From Ctenosaura bakeri (Eukaryota > Chordata > Lepidosauria > Squamata > Iguanidae), in the NCBI GenBank assembly GCA_948474755.1, contig CAOLHI010001154.1, forward strand, positions 62,001 through 126,000: a stretch of DNA of 64,000 bases, in the 5' to 3' direction. Shown here piece after piece: positions 43,182 to 56,916 of the stretch. The notes beneath the pieces were generated by a model. It had not been told where the DNA came from. It did no database searches and worked only from the letters and a program-made list of their open reading frames with translations. Position numbers and translations under genes: made by a program. How positions within the stretch are numbered: the first letter of the stretch is position 1; each line of letters begins with the position of its first letter.

Positions 43182-45559
43182 ACTTGAACTTGCTGGGAAA
43201 TTGATCTACTGCTGTGAATTTTGTTATGTGCTTTAATTTTTTAGTTTAATATAGGCAATAATTTTTCTAACATTTAAGATTAAAAAAATAGCTTGGTTGA
43301 GAGTTGCATATATTTGATTAAAACTTGTGCATATTTAATATTGAAGTGTGTAGAAGGATTTTTTCATCCATTATGAAACTGGTATATATACCATGTACAA
43401 TACTTTCTGCGTTGAAGTTTCCTCTGACTTCACTGTCTAGAATGCTACCCAGTCTCAGTGTATACATATCTGAAATTCTGAATTACACTTCATGTGTCTG
43501 AGAAGATTGAGTACAGTCCATGAAATCTAATACTGTAATGTTAAACGTTAAGGTGCTATAGGTCTCTAATAACTTCAGTGTTTGTGGAGCTATTTATGTC
43601 TCCTCACAATTTGTACATGCAGTTAAAAAAATGTCCACCTTTTGCACTTTATGGATTCTGCTGCAAGTGTACATGATCTTAACTACTAATTTTGTAATGT
43701 CTGAAGCAACCTTGAGAGTGTTTGCTTCTAAAATAATTCTAGAGAAGGCAAAAAGCTGAATAATGGCCACTAGATGGCTCACTACTTCCGTTCTACAGTC
43801 CTACATTTGTCTTGCCACAATATTGTATGGGTTGCATTGATGTTTATGATGTGGATGTAGGATAGATATGATAAAAATATTTAACAATAATGTTGGAGAT
43901 GTTTTGTGTTTAGAAGATGGCAGAACACTTGGCAGTAGATACTATTTTTCCAGCCTGTCTGTTGTTGATTTTTTGTTTTACTTTGAAAGGAAAACAGACC
44001 ACAATCTTGTAATTTTGTAAACAATTCATTCCAGAGCTATTTGATACTGTAAAGCTGACTATGGCTGAAAGTGTAGGTAGTTTTCAACAACTAAAATCCT
44101 GTGAGTTACATACAGGCCCTTAAAGAATATTATTTCCCTTCCCAGATGTGAACTAGAGATCACTGCTGTAGCAAGAAGAACTAGCTACAGAGATTTGGGG
44201 TCGCTATTGCAGCTTTGCCCATTACTCCCCAATGTTTTCTCAAAGTGTCCATCTTGCAAATTTGGTTGCTTTCTAGGTGTAGTGTAACGAAAAATGTGTG
44301 TGACTCTGATACCTTATAAACACTGGCAACCCTACTGTATCCTGTTCTGTGTAAGTAGCCACGGAACAGTAATAAGAAATGTGTCACTTGGACACATTCA
44401 ATATTTTGGGATAGTTTTTAAAAAATCTAAATGAAAGGGTTAATATTGTTAAGATAGGGAAAGTTACTGTCAAGAAACTAACCAAGACATATTATTCTGT
44501 TCTATTTACCTGTACACTTGCTGGCTGAGTGTTCAAAAATCCTAATAGATGAGCTAATTAAGTCTTCTAATGCACATTACGCACTGTCAGCTCTCCAGAA
44601 AATAGTTGATTGAGGAATGAATACTTGTGACTATTTGTGCATCATTTTCTCTGTTAGCAGTAAATACTTTGTGGAACTAACTTGTTGAATATTAATAGGG
44701 CAGAGCTTTCCAAGAGCAGCATGAACAGTGTATCTGTCCATATGCTCACTTTTAAAATTCTTTCCATGTTTCTATCACTTGAAAAGTGTACTGATTTTTC
44801 TGTTTACCAATTTCTACTTTTCACAGTATATTTTGTAAATATTTATGCTACCTAATGGGCAGGGAAATTAAAATATATTTTATACAAAAATGCATTTGGA
44901 GTGGTTTTTAAAATAGATCATCGTAAACACTCTGTTTAATCAGTTCAGTTCATCAGTTAAATAGTTCTTTTGGACTGTTAAATGAATTCTGTGTTTCCAC
45001 AGTTATGCATTTACACTGTTTTTCATCTGAAGGGTGCTGGGTTCCAAGCCTCAAAAGCTGTTTTATCTCCTCTGTGCTTGGTAGTATATAGTTGAATCCA
45101 GATGTTACATTCTTAACAGAAGGATCTTCCCTTGTAGTGTGAATGTGGCTTGATTGCTTACCTTACACATTTAGCAGTATGAGCATCTGTAACATTAGGT
45201 AAGCTTTCAGTCTTGCACATTGTCCTTGCACTTTTAAAACATTTGAATGGTTCCTTTTTTACACTACAAATTTAAATTCCTAATTTTTTAAAAAAATGCA
45301 GTAGTATATCAGAGAAGATTGTTGATGGTGTTAGGACTATTGGGCAGTTAGCTGACCATCATATCTCATGCCAACATATGAAAAAACTGTAACAGACTTT
45401 CTCCCTGTCTCCATAACTTGTTCCTGGGCATGAAAATGTAGATGCTAGGGATAGGAAGAATATTCAAAAAAGTAAAAAAAAACATGTTTTTGAGTGTTGG
45501 GAAACCCTGATGGAAAGAATTCTGTACTGATGAGCTACATTGCCATTTGCAACAGATTC

Positions 45560-45725
45560 TGTGCAAAATTTGTATGTAGTTGTTTTGCACAGAAAACAGC
45601 ATTTTCTGTGGGGGAAGCAGCGTTTTCTACATAGAAAATAATAATTCTGTGCAGAAGTATTTCTTGTGCAGAAAATGTTGATTTCTGAGCAAAACAACCA
45701 GGTGTGATTTTTGTGCAGAATGAAT
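45560..45725 (+). repeat. Degenerate tandem repeat with GTGCAGAA core
   Basis: TTTTGCACAGAAAA, CATTTTCTGTG, GTTTTCTACATAGAAAA, TTCTGTGCAGAAG, TTGTGCAGAAAATG and TTTTGTGCAGAA follow each other at about 25-35 base spacing. The core is partly palindromic (TTCTGTGCAGAA). An old minisatellite is the likely explanation. Confidence 0.55.
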
Positions 45726-46074
45726 CCTGAATTGCAAATTGGGTTTGAAAATTGTTGGCTTTTGAACACTTGTAGCTGGAAGAGGATTACTTGAATTATT
45801 AATTGGTTAATTTGAGAAGAAAATTAGTAGAGAATTACATCCCTAGTAGATGTGTACTTGAGGCTTAAAGGAACTGAGTTTTCTTTATTATATATTGCCT
45901 ATCACTATACCACAAAGCGCCAAACTTTCCTCCCAACCTTTCTGTGTAACATTGTTGGATTAGGTCTGGCACAGGAGTGAGCAAGTTTGAAGAGGGCATT
46001 TCTCCACCACTACCTTGACCTGCCTCACCCAGAAAACTAGGAAGTGATCAAAGCATTGTTTGCATTTTTCTTTT

Positions 46075-46090
46075 TGTGTGTGTGTGTGTG
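46075..46090 (+). repeat. TG dinucleotide repeat
   Basis: Eight TG units without interruption; a simple microsatellite. Confidence 0.9.
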
Positions 46091-47562
46091 GTAAAAATAA
46101 TATGATGAGGGCCTTGGGGACTGCAAAAATGAGTCACGGGGTAAAAGCAAGATAAAAGTATCCCATGCTGAAGAGTACTGAACTTTACTACTTTAGTTGT
46201 GACTTATGTCTGTCTTCTTTTGATGATTTTCTAGTGTAGAATTTAAGGCATACAATTGACTTGAAGCTCCAGATTTTAGCTCACTGTCCACATACTGAGC
46301 AATTTGAGCATAGGAAAAATAGTGTTATCCCTTCCTCTGCTCCAGTGCGAGTCTAACATTTCTACATAACTTAGGCAGAAATATGCTAGATTTGTGCTGG
46401 AGCAACAGATGAAGGGATAACACTGCTTGTGATTGCAACCACTTATCTGTTATTGATGGATGTGTCATCTTTCTGGGCAAATAAGAATTTTCAGTGCAGC
46501 AGTATCTGTTTCAAATCCTGATACACACTGCTTCTACATAGCTGCTTTTAACAAAGCAGACATAAACTACCTTACAGATCTATCATTTGTACGCTACTTT
46601 GTTAACACCACCAATTTAATCCCAGAAGACAGTTCAATAAAGTGAGTAGCAAAGTCCATTGACATCTTATTAATGAAGTACAAATGCTAGGAGTTAAGTG
46701 ATAATTACTTCTGAGCCACTGTGGCTGATTATTTTAAAAATGGCTGGTGTGGTTAATGATAGGATAACAAGTATAGGCAAGCCCTACACATTTTTTATAT
46801 TCCTACAATAAGGGAAATAAGAAGAACACACTTTTCAGATATAGGAAATCATTTCTTTGAAGTCATAAACAGCTGTCAGCTGCAGTGAGTGACTGCTCTT
46901 ATACCACTTAAAAAGAAACAATACCCTTTCTGGAAAGCAGATTTTGACAGCACCATTCTGAAATAATTTACAGCAAGTAATGCAGTGCTTGGAAAAACAT
47001 TGCTTGGCTTAGATGATCATCTCTCCTGCTGTCCAACAGCTACAAGGAGTATGTATACTTCCCCAGAAAACACATGTTTTTTTTATATCCTGGAAATGGG
47101 AGGTCAAGATTTCAAAGAAAATCATGGCAAGGAACCCACATTTTGCGGATGTTTGGATAAAAATGGAACCAAAAGAATGAAATGGTATGCATGCTTATAT
47201 AAAGGATTGCTCTAGTCTCATAGTGTCATGATTTTATTTGCTCTTATTTGAAGTGATACAATCACATTTATTTCCATTTTATTCATTTTTCATGTTTTCC
47301 AACTGTGTGAATACTCATGCACCCAGAATGAAAGAGAAGAGTAGATGGACAGGTTGACTGTGAACTGTATTTAATCTGTATCCATTCATAACAGTGATAG
47401 AGCTTTGCCATTACTGTATATATTTTCAGGTTGAAAGAACGACTTTGGGGAGAAGAAAAATGGTTTCCCCAACTCTATAACTAATATGAGCTACCTGTTC
47501 TCTTCTGGTGTCTCTTCTCCACTTATATTCCAAAACGTTTTTCCCCAGATCAGGATTAGGAA

Positions 47563-47672
47563 TCATGCAGCTTTCTAGATGTTATTGGATTGCATCTTCC
47601 AGGAACCCTAACTAGTGTAAGCCATGTGAGAAATGCAGGGAGTTATAATACAACATCTGGAGGGCAGGATGC
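47563..47672. repeat. Short palindromic repeat, third type
   Basis: The left part with ctagatgttattggattgca is inverted on the right as ataatacaacatctggaggg. Same family as 6612-6732. Confidence 0.6.
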
Positions 47673-50204
47673 TTCTCATACCTGTTCTTATTGCTTGTTT
47701 TAAAGAATAAACCTATGATTACCCAAGAACTATCAAGAATTATGTATCAAGCATGATGAAGTCATGAGTACTTACTACACAGCAAACCAGATTACTTCCC
47801 AAGGCACATCCTGTCTTTCTCAGTGCAAAGAGAGGGAGCACTGCACTAAAAAAAAGAAAAGAAAAAGGATGTTGGCAGCACTTTGAGGAGTGGTTCCTCA
47901 AGGCACCAACTAAGCTGGCCGCACTTCCTGCTTATCTCAACGGTGACAGTAATTGGAAAGAAGGAGGAGCAAAATGGCCTCAGGTGTGACCTCAGAGCTT
48001 TCCTTGAGAAGCAGCTGAATCCCTCGCCACCTTCACTTTCCCATCATCTTCACAATTTGCTCCAAAAGTCCAACAAATTATTTCCTATTTTAATATTTTC
48101 AAAATGAATACACTATCACTCACCCTTCTGTACTTAAAAGAATTTTTCTGGACACTAAGTTTCATGCCATTGTTTGAACCCCCATCAGCTATAAACTTTG
48201 GCCAAGATCTAACATGTGTTCAAAGCTCTGCATGGAGAGATCTGTGTCCTCCAACAGCTTGGCAGCTGTGAAGCTGTGGGCAGGGTCCCTGCTGTTGTTG
48301 CATACTGGTGGGAAAGCGAGAGAGTGGGGAGGTGATTCAGATCATAGGGACGCTGCTGGCTCTGGCTCAGTTGCGGAAGGTGGGGAGTGTGCTCTCATCC
48401 ATTTCAGAATGCACTCTCTTTTTTCCTTCCCAGAAGCTCAGAGCCGCCAAATCTTCAAGGTCAGAATTGTTCCTCACCCCTGCCAACGGGATTGACAGCT
48501 GCCAGGCAGTGGGAAGTTTTTGGATAGTGTACAAGGGCAAGAGAATAGAATTCAGTGCTTTGCTCAAAATGGGACTTGCTATACATAGCACACAGTGTGT
48601 TGTCCTTATAGATACTGTTGTTCATCATTTGGGTGGGTGGATGGAAACAATCAAAGAAGGGATATCTTAATCTCAGCATCCAGTCTTAAAATTTTTTAAA
48701 GTTCTTTTAAGATTTTACATGGATGCTAATCCATACACAGAGGTAAAAAGTTGTGGTCATTATGGTGAGGCAGAGTAGTGTACTTATTTTAAAACATTGC
48801 AGTGCAAATTAAGAGCACGTTTTCTTGTTAATGATTTCTTGCAGCACCATAGTCTTTCTATCCAAGAATTGTACTTGGACTGGACAAAACTTAAGACTGC
48901 TGTTTCGGGCAGGGTGGCAACATTAGGAAATCAGGACAGCAGGGGGCAAAAAACTGCTTGGGATGGGTTATATATGGCATAATCCTGCCCTATAAAGTAA
49001 GGGAATAAATCTTTTGCATTGGCTATATGGTTCTTCCAAGGGTAGTATGAATGGTCCCCATGGATTTATAGAAACTCACTATAGAGGAGCATTGTTCTGC
49101 TGTATTACAGATGCTGAGTGTCTTCAATACTGTATAGCTCAGGGGATTGTGGAGATTCCCTAATTATGAATCTTTGTTTTCAGAACATTACAGATGACAT
49201 TTGACCCACTTGTTTTGTCCAGGAACACCCATGATTGTTGCCATGCTACATGTGCTCTAAAATGCTATGTTCATGTGCCTAATAATGCTTGTATACTGTT
49301 AAAGATGAATTACCGGTACTACCTTCTGAGTTACAGTTTATTTAGTTTAGCATATGGAATTAGTTCCTTCACCAGAAGGTAGTATAATAATGATACTTTT
49401 TTCAGAAAGATTGACAGGGCAATCTTGCCTTCCAGGGCAGCTGAGGAAACAGGATGGTTTCTTTACCAGGAGAAGCAAAGAAGGCACCAGCTTTGAGTAC
49501 TGAATGCTCAAGGAAGATAAATTCATGGTCAGAACTGTGCTAGTTTTCCTCACAGATTTAATAAAGAAGATTCTGTTTGCTATTCTGTGTTTTTGCTGAT
49601 ACTTGTATTTTTAAACTAATATTTTCAATGTGTGATGCCACCATGAAATTTCATATTTCACATCTATGTGATGGGCTTGTTGCTAGATGCTCCAGCCCTA
49701 CAGCTTAGATTTTCATGTAGCTTTACTCCTAATAAAAGTGCCAGTTTACAAATGTGTCGCTGTGCTTTCACTAAACAACCGGCAGATGACATGGTACAGG
49801 CTTCCCCCATCTATCTGACAGGTTAGGAACCAGAGTACTGTCAGAAAACGAAATTGGTTGAAAAACAGAACCCATGTAGAGAATGTGAAGGACTTACTGA
49901 AGCTCACATAGGACTGACTGTGTGTGCGCTGCTTGCAAAGTCTCTCAGCTAGTTTAGCACCTTTCCCACCTCTCAGCTCACTTTGCAAGTAGCGTGCATG
50001 TGCAGGTGATTCCAAGGGAGTTCCCATAGGCAAGAAGAACTGATGAAAGAGCAGAATCCCCTTAGGATATCTGGAAGTGCCAAAAGAGTGAGCCATTAGA
50101 TAACAGGGTGTCAAAAGATGGGGGCTTCCTGTTGAGAAAAACTTTCTTCAAAGAAATTGTCATGTTAGTTTCTTGCAGTATAGAAAGAGAGAAGGAAGGG
50201 AGAG

Positions 50205-50335
50205 AAGAAAAGAAATCTGGCAGGACCTTTAAGGCTAACTGGTTTTTATTTTTCCTCGAGCTTTCCCAGATATAAACCCACTCCTTTGGATGCAGTACCG
50301 AGGAAAACTGCCCATTGTCAAGTTAGTACAAAGGT
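50205..50335. repeat. Repeat fragment, class uncertain
   Basis: tctggcaggacctttaaggc, then ctaactggtttttatt, then gagctttcccagatataaac resembles a dispersed reptile repeat that I know only by its consensus wording. No coding capacity; class not assigned. Confidence 0.35.
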
Positions 50336-52027
50336 ATGCAATTTCCAAAAATCTCCATGAAGAATAACTGTGTAAGAATCCCTAGAATAAACAAAATTGC
50401 CAACTCCATTTCCTCTTCCAACAGGCATAGCTCACCATACAATTTTTTTTTATTCTTTAATTGTACAATTAGGTAAAGTGAGCATGCTGGGCTTATTGAC
50501 CCACTGAATAATCCATGGGGGATAATTCCTCTACTGCAGTTGAGTGAACAAAAATGTGTACTGAAAATTATAGTCCTGGATTGAGATGGAGTTATGTCTG
50601 ATCCATAAGAAGTGCCCAGAAGGTAGACTCCTGGATAAATGTGAGGGATGGTGACTGAAATAATGTAATGATGAACTCCAGTCTGTTGGTTTAGTGAATG
50701 GTTGTACAGAGAGAGAAACTCTGTCAGTGTATACTAAAGTGTTCAAAAATGGAATTGGAGACTGACTGTAGTTGCTGATGAACTAGATGGTGGCATGCAA
50801 ACTGTCGATCTATTTAACAAAATCTGAAAACTTGTCACTCGCCTTAAAAATTAGAAAGATGCTGTCAATAAAGTGACAATATGTACATATATGTCTAGAG
50901 AATGGATTGGAAGGATGGCAAATGTGACAGGTTTTCAGATTTTGTTACATGGATCAACAGCTTCCAACAGATCAGAATTTATTATTGCATTAGTTCAGTC
51001 ACCATTCCTCTCATTTATGTAGGAATCTACCACTTGGACAGTTCTTACAGATCAAATGTAAGTCCACTTTGATCTGTAACTATAATTTTTAGTCCAAGTT
51101 TGCACTCAGCTGTATCAGAGGGATTAACCCTCCATAGATTATTTAGTGGGCCAAAAATAAGGCTGACAAGATTCTCCTGTCCCTGTTCTTGAAGAGACAA
51201 TGTAGATCACATGTCCTAGACCAGCACTGGACAAAACTACATTTGTGAAGCCCAAATCACCTATGAAAAAGGAAGTGCATTTGTGTTTACAGAGTATATG
51301 TGAATGCTTTTTAAAATTGATTTATGAAGCCGTGAGGCAGTTGATTATAAGGTCATTTCTTCTGGGTTAAAAAAACCCCAGGTGCTTTTTGAAATGTCAG
51401 AAGATTACAAACAAGCAGATCAGTATTGATACTAGGCATCCTGCTGCTTCTGAAACAAAAAACAAAATGGAGAGATGAAAAACAAAGATGAATAGAAAGA
51501 GAGGAAATGAGTGCTGAGCTGGAATGGAAATCTATCATCGCCTTCTGTTTTCATCTTCAGGCTGGAATGAGCTGAATTTCTGCAAAGTTGTTTTGATACA
51601 CTTTGGTGTCGTTTGGGGGCCTGTTTCAGTCTTCTGATGTCCCTTTGATGTTCTGCTTCTTGATTAACACAGAAGAGATTGGTTGCATAATATGGTCTTA
51701 AATGCAGAGTACATCTTACGTTAATTTTCCGCTATATGCAAAGTAAGGCATGTTTAATTTAAAACTAGTAGAGCAAATACATAATCCAAGCGTCATTCCC
51801 AGCATCCCAGACTAATTATTGCTGCCTGTGGGGATACTGGGGGCAGAGTGAGGATTGTTGTTGTTGTATCTGCCTCAAAAAGGCCTCTCATTTTAAGATC
51901 TATATTTAATCTGATGAGATGATGAAACCTGATGCACTGTTTGCTTTGAGTTTACTGAGGCACTTTTCATTAGAGTTCTCTGGGCTGTTCTCCTTTTCAG
52001 AACCATTTCTTTACACTGTAATAATTC

Positions 52028-52262
52028 ATGAACAGAGAGCCAGTATGGTGTAGTAGTTTGACTGCTGGATTACTACCCTGGAGACAAGGGTTTGAATCCT
52101 TGCTCAGCCATGGAAACCTACTGGATGACTTTGGGCAAACCACACTCTCAGTCTCAGGGCAAGAACAAACCCCCTCTGAACCAATCCTGCCAGGAAAACT
52201 CTGTGATAGATTTTGCTGTAGGGTCACCGTAAGTCAGAAATGACTTGAAAACACGCAACAAC
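52028..52262 (+). repeat. tRNA-derived SINE, near full length
   Basis: Starts gagagccagtatggtgtagt (A-box-like region), has a B box at gggtttgaatcct, a body with ctgggtga-like and ctctcagtctcag segments, and a tail tcaccgtaagtcagaaatga ending caacaacaaat. This is the lizard tRNA SINE layout. The short open frames on both strands across it are not genes. Confidence 0.85.
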
Positions 52263-54011
52263 AAATTCTGTGATGACAATGGACAAATATCATGGGATTA
52301 ACGGCTTTCCCGTTTTGAGTGGTTGAAGGGCAAGGAATGAAGAAGCCAAGAGTCCACTCCACTACTATAAATGAGATTATCAGTCTGTTCTCTTGGAATT
52401 CTCAGCATGGGACCTATGAGCAGAAGTCCAGGGTTTCCATCTGCAGAATGCAGAGCCCTCAAATGCAGTACAGATATCCTTTACCTTTAAGGCACTAGAA
52501 AGCATGTGTCTGAAAGTAAAGCCTCCAGCACTTACAAATATACCTCAGTCAACAAACCAGATATGTTCCTGGGCATGAACTTCTTTAACAGAAACTTTGG
52601 TACCAGAGGCAGAAACAGGGTGAGAAAGATAAGGAGAGATTCCTGAACCACAAACAGAAAAGAACAGTTCAACATGTTCCAGCAATTTTTTTTTTCTCAA
52701 GAACTAACAATGTGAGCATGCAAAATGAAACTACCAGATCAGGTAAGCCTAGCACAAGTAAACAAAAACATTTTGAACCTTGTAGAAACCACCTGAAAGC
52801 TTCTTCCACAATGCATCCTGTGATGATTTTTTTCTTTCTTTCACCAGCTTCCACTTTCTTTATGGCTTCAATTTTGGTAGTCAAGCCTATAGATCTATCC
52901 TGAGGCAGGATATCTAAGCCTGAGGGAGGCTTATCTACTTTCCCTGTTTCTTTCTGTTTTGCTGTTTATGCATGTTCAGTAAGGGATTCTGGAGGCAGCC
53001 GCTGCTCTCCTTGCCTGTGGTAGGTTGGCACACAGGGCTGTGGTAGGATAAGCTAAAATAGAATCCCACTCTTTCCCAGCTGAAGCCTGATTGCACTGTT
53101 TACTGCAAACACAGTGCTATAAATTGACACTGATAGTCTGTGTTTCTCCAATGCCAATGCTGCTAAAAAGTCTCTAGCTGAACAAAGGACAAGGAAGAAA
53201 AGGGGAGCCAGGTGACTGTAAAAAGGAACTTTTTCATCAGAGGCTTTGTTAGGTGAGGTATGCCTGTATTTTCCTTTATTCCTCTGAGAACCATGCAGAC
53301 TAGTCCTTCAGTTCCAGCTTGAAGACAGTGAGCTGATCTCCAGTCTTGAATACTGACAGCTGATTCTTCAAGTCAGTTTGAGACACACTAGGCCAATTCC
53401 ATTAGCCAAGGTAGCTCAGTAATCTCTGCAAATCTTCCCTACAAGCCAAAGCTTAATCTACTGTATGACTCCCACCTCTCTCTCTAACATTATCCATAGT
53501 CTCTGAGTATTATCTGCTTCCACCTGTACCTTGCCTGTGTGCTAAGCCAACACTTAACAGTTCCTTTGTAGCACCTCTTCACATTACCAGAATTGGAAAT
53601 CACATAATGACCCAAATTGACTTTCACAGTACTAGGTGATCAGATGGTCACCATGGTTATCATAAAAAGATACTGCCGGGAGGCAGAAGAAGAAGTCTGT
53701 CTTAGGCAGTTAATTTTGAGCATCATAAATGCATACTTTTAGTTACTAAATGTATTACTGTTGTGTTTCTGCATTCTGGGTAAGGGGGGAGATGCTCTGG
53801 CACTAAAATAATTTTGCTGCCCCAGATTCTACATACCTTGATTCAGCACTTGGCACAAACCTGTGAATAAATTCATTCAATTTTTAATTTGTTGGATTTC
53901 TCCCTTCACTTTCAACAGAGAACACCATCAGAGCAATGTCCTCTGATAGTCCTTCAGTCAGAGAATATGGTCATCCTACTTATTCAGAATGAATTCAGGA
54001 GGTAAGACCTA
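52263..54011. other. Intergenic, nothing recognised
   Basis: 1.7 kb of AT-rich DNA; no element, RNA gene or exon could be supported. Confidence 0.5.
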
Positions 54012-54215
54012 GGCCATTTCCACACTTACACTGTTATAGAGCTATTATTCCATTTTCAACACCCTATAGAATCCTGGGCTTTGCTGTTTAGAGAGAGAGC
54101 ATTTAGAATTCTCGGCCAGAGAGCTCTTTGGCCTCAGTAAACTACAAACCCCAGAATTCCATAGGATGTTGAAAGGGGAATAACAGCACTATAACAGTGT
54201 AGTGTGGAAATGGCC
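54012..54215. mobile_element. Palindromic MITE with TA flanks, copy 2
   Basis: GGCCATTTCCACAC at the left, GTGTGGAAATGGCC at the right, exact inverses, flanked by ta. The interior arms (tatagaatcctgggctttg versus cccagaattccataggatg) pair over most of the length. Best preserved copy in the window. Confidence 0.85.
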
Positions 54216-55472
54216 TAAGATAGCTGGCTTGTTCTAATCTTCCCTCAAGAAAATGGCAAGCCTTTGCCTGCAATGGAAAAATGATGTGTGTGTTTATTTA
54301 GCAGAACACCTTCAATCAATCATGGCAGTTTCAGGGTGTCAGGCCCTATAAGCTTGAAGGCTGGTGACTTCATCCTCCCCACTAACTGGTTTGGATGGAA
54401 GTTGCTGGAGTACTTCTAAATAGTCAGCAGTGTGTATATGAAAGAGAAAGAGTGTGTGTTTTCAATTCTCCTTTATTTTTTGTTGATCTACAGTTTTAAG
54501 TATTATTATTTGGATCCAGCTCCATTAAATCTGTTTTTTTTTACTTTTGGTGTGTTTGTTGTTCACATGATGCTGGGCACTTGGGATAATTAAGCAAATA
54601 TTTTTGCTTATCCCACCTTCATTTCCTCCTCACTTGGCTTTCTCTCCTCTCTGCTTGGCACACACTTCCTGCTTCAGTGGATCATATGCCATGACAGATT
54701 TGGCAACAGTGACACTTCTAGTTTGGAGTCAAAAGATTCACCCATGTCCTCCCTCCATGTCCAGAAGTAAATCACATTGAATTCAGTGAAGCTTTTGATA
54801 GGAAAATGGATCTAACACTACTAAATCCATGTTTAACTAGTCTGTTTTTCCAGATGGTTCAACAGAAGAACTCTGAACTTTCAAAGGCATATTTTTTCTT
54901 TTGCGACCTTCAGTCATTGGGAGAGATTGGTCTCTTAGCTGTATCTTTTGGATGACATGGTGAAGAGGGGAGACTTGACTGTAAAGGGCTAGCAAGACTA
55001 GACTGAAATAGTAGATATTTTTAATAGTTAATGTGTTTTAGGGGGTTTTATGAAATCGTAGATATTTTTGACAACTTTAATAATCATGTACTCTCACCAG
55101 TTCCTTATGTTTAAGTAACAAATTGAGAGTATTAAGAAAACAAATTAAACAATTTCAACCATTGATGTTCGTGACCACTAATTATTATCACATTTTATAA
55201 CAGTTAACAAAAATGAATTGATTTTCAAACTGTGAATTTTTGTCCGTTGTGATTCCTTGCAATAGCACCTCTGTATCTAAAGAACCCTTAGTTCACTAAC
55301 TGTGTTATTCTGGGAGCTGTCGTCCCAAAAAGTAACTTTTCACCTTTGGCATTCTGAAGGTCAGGAAAGCACAAGCTCGGCTGTCAGTGGGAAGCAAAGT
55401 AGAGCCTTAAACAGTAATCACAATTGGCTGGGCAAGATATATATAATAAAGAGATTATATGAGATATATTAA
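54216..55472. other. Intergenic, nothing recognised
   Basis: AT-rich; no element or exon could be supported. Confidence 0.5.
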
Positions 55473-55665
55473 GGGCCCTTTTCCATTGTACAATCATGAA
55501 TGGCAACATTTTATGGAATCCTGGAATTTGCAGTTTAGGGAGGGGCATTTAGACTTTTCAGCCTGAGATCGCTAGCCAAATTATAAATCCTAGGATATTC
55601 CACTGGATGCAGATATGGCCATTAAAGTAGAATCATAGTGCTATAATTATGTAGAGTGAAAGGCC
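55473..55665. repeat. Diverged palindromic MITE, copy 4
   Basis: tggaatcctggaatttgcag and tataaatcctaggatattcc lie as inverted arms, with gggccctttt and gaaaggcc at the ends. Same family as 54012-54215 but more decayed. Confidence 0.6.
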
Positions 55666-56916
55666 TCAAGTTTCCTGTGTTGGCATGGGATACTCCAGAA
55701 GTATGTCAGAGAAGTGGGGAGGGGGACAACTTTGAGTTTAATTTTAAACTTTGTCATTGAATCTTATCTTGGAAACTTTTGAGTTAAGTGAGCTTCCCCC
55801 TTCCATCTTTACGGTCACTGAGCCGTCAGACACTGAGGGGTGGGAAGGATGGCTAAGGACGAAATGCAGTGAAGGATATGGCTACACATTGCTGATGATG
55901 CTGTTTTACAGGACTATTAATTTGTTTGAGTTCTTTGTTGGAATGGCTTCAGGGCTCCCATCTCTGCTTCTCTTAGAAGGTATGCCACTCTAAGGAGATG
56001 TTCACTGGCAGGGTGGTTTAACTTGAGCAAACATTATTTCAGCCACTCAGTTTATGTTTTTCTTTTTTCCACTCCCTAGGCAAAGGTACTATTACTTCTG
56101 TATGTCAGTTCTTTTAGGCTAAAAATAAACATATGGTTTATGGAACAGTTGCACATCATAAGGGTTCTTGTTTAAACCTTTACGCATCCCAGTTAATGTG
56201 GAGGGTCCTGATTCTTGAAGTTTGGTTTTGCAGAGGCAAACTTGCCATTTATAAAGAAACATTTTTGTAGAGCACAGATGTTAAGTGTTCATTTCTGCTG
56301 CTATTTTTTATATGTACCATGTTTATCTACCTTTACATCTAAACACATTTGTAGGGAGCTTCTTGTGGGTTGAGTACAAGGCTGAATATTTTCTAGGACC
56401 TCAAACCTGTCTTCCCTGGGCTGATGCATTTTTGTTTACATGGCACATCTGAAGAATTTAGATGCAGCCTGAGAGAAGCCTGGTTTGCACTGAGTCCTGA
56501 AAATTAAATGGGGCCCTTGAGTGTGAACTTCCCAAGAACCTCAAATCTATAGCTGACACTGCTGGTTTATGTTTAGGCCTAATTAACCTCTTTGTATGAA
56601 GCAGGGACATGTCTACTCTATGCAGAGCCTAGTACATCAGGAGATGGAACTGCAACATAACTTCTATTCCTCCCTTCACCTTTCCAAAGGCTGGCATGAC
56701 CTATGCCCATATTGGCTTGATGTATTCAGCACTGGCAATGTCACATTCCACTGTCTTGTGTAGGGTGTGTGTGTGTGACCTCTTCTTCTCTATAAGGGGC
56801 CATACGGGTTTGGAAAGAAGATGAATCTGCCAGTCATGTTTGATAAGAATGTGTGGTTGAAGCAGGGATAGTGACCATCCAAATGTTTTTGGACTTCAGC
56901 TCCCAGCATCATCATT
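55666..56916. other. Intergenic, half palindromic repeat at right
   Basis: Mostly featureless. At about 56863-56915 the text ccaaatgtttttggacttca, then gctcccagcatcatc, is one arm of the third palindromic repeat type, cut by the LTR that follows. Confidence 0.45.

Larger units (their letters stand above)
41881..43200 (+). other. BMAL2: BMAL2 3' UTR (end uncertain)
   Basis: AT-rich non-coding sequence follows the stop codon with no recognised repeat. Candidate poly(A) signals lie at 42660-42670 (two overlapping AATAAA) and 43176-43181, the latter followed by TG-rich sequence. The true end cannot be set without transcripts; a longer 3' UTR is possible. Confidence 0.5.
43201..52020. other. Region downstream of BMAL2, no gene found
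   Basis: 8.8 kb of AT-rich DNA. Items seen: a degenerate tandem repeat (45560-45725), a TG run (46075-46090), a palindromic repeat (47563-47672) and a repeat fragment near 50205-50335. Open frames such as 46460-46645, 46985-47215 and 48214-48670 lack splice context and known domains. Confidence 0.5.

Noticed and set aside
46460..47215. Open frames suggesting a gene downstream of BMAL2
   Set aside because: No splice signals that chain them, no recognisable domain, and no match to the neighbours known beside BMAL2 in other vertebrates.
48214..48670. Overlapping frames of 93 and 120 codons
   Set aside because: Overlapping frames in mixed strands without domain or start context; chance frames in a locally GC-richer stretch.
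52028..52243. 71-codon frame and its antisense partner
   Set aside because: Both lie inside a tRNA-derived SINE.
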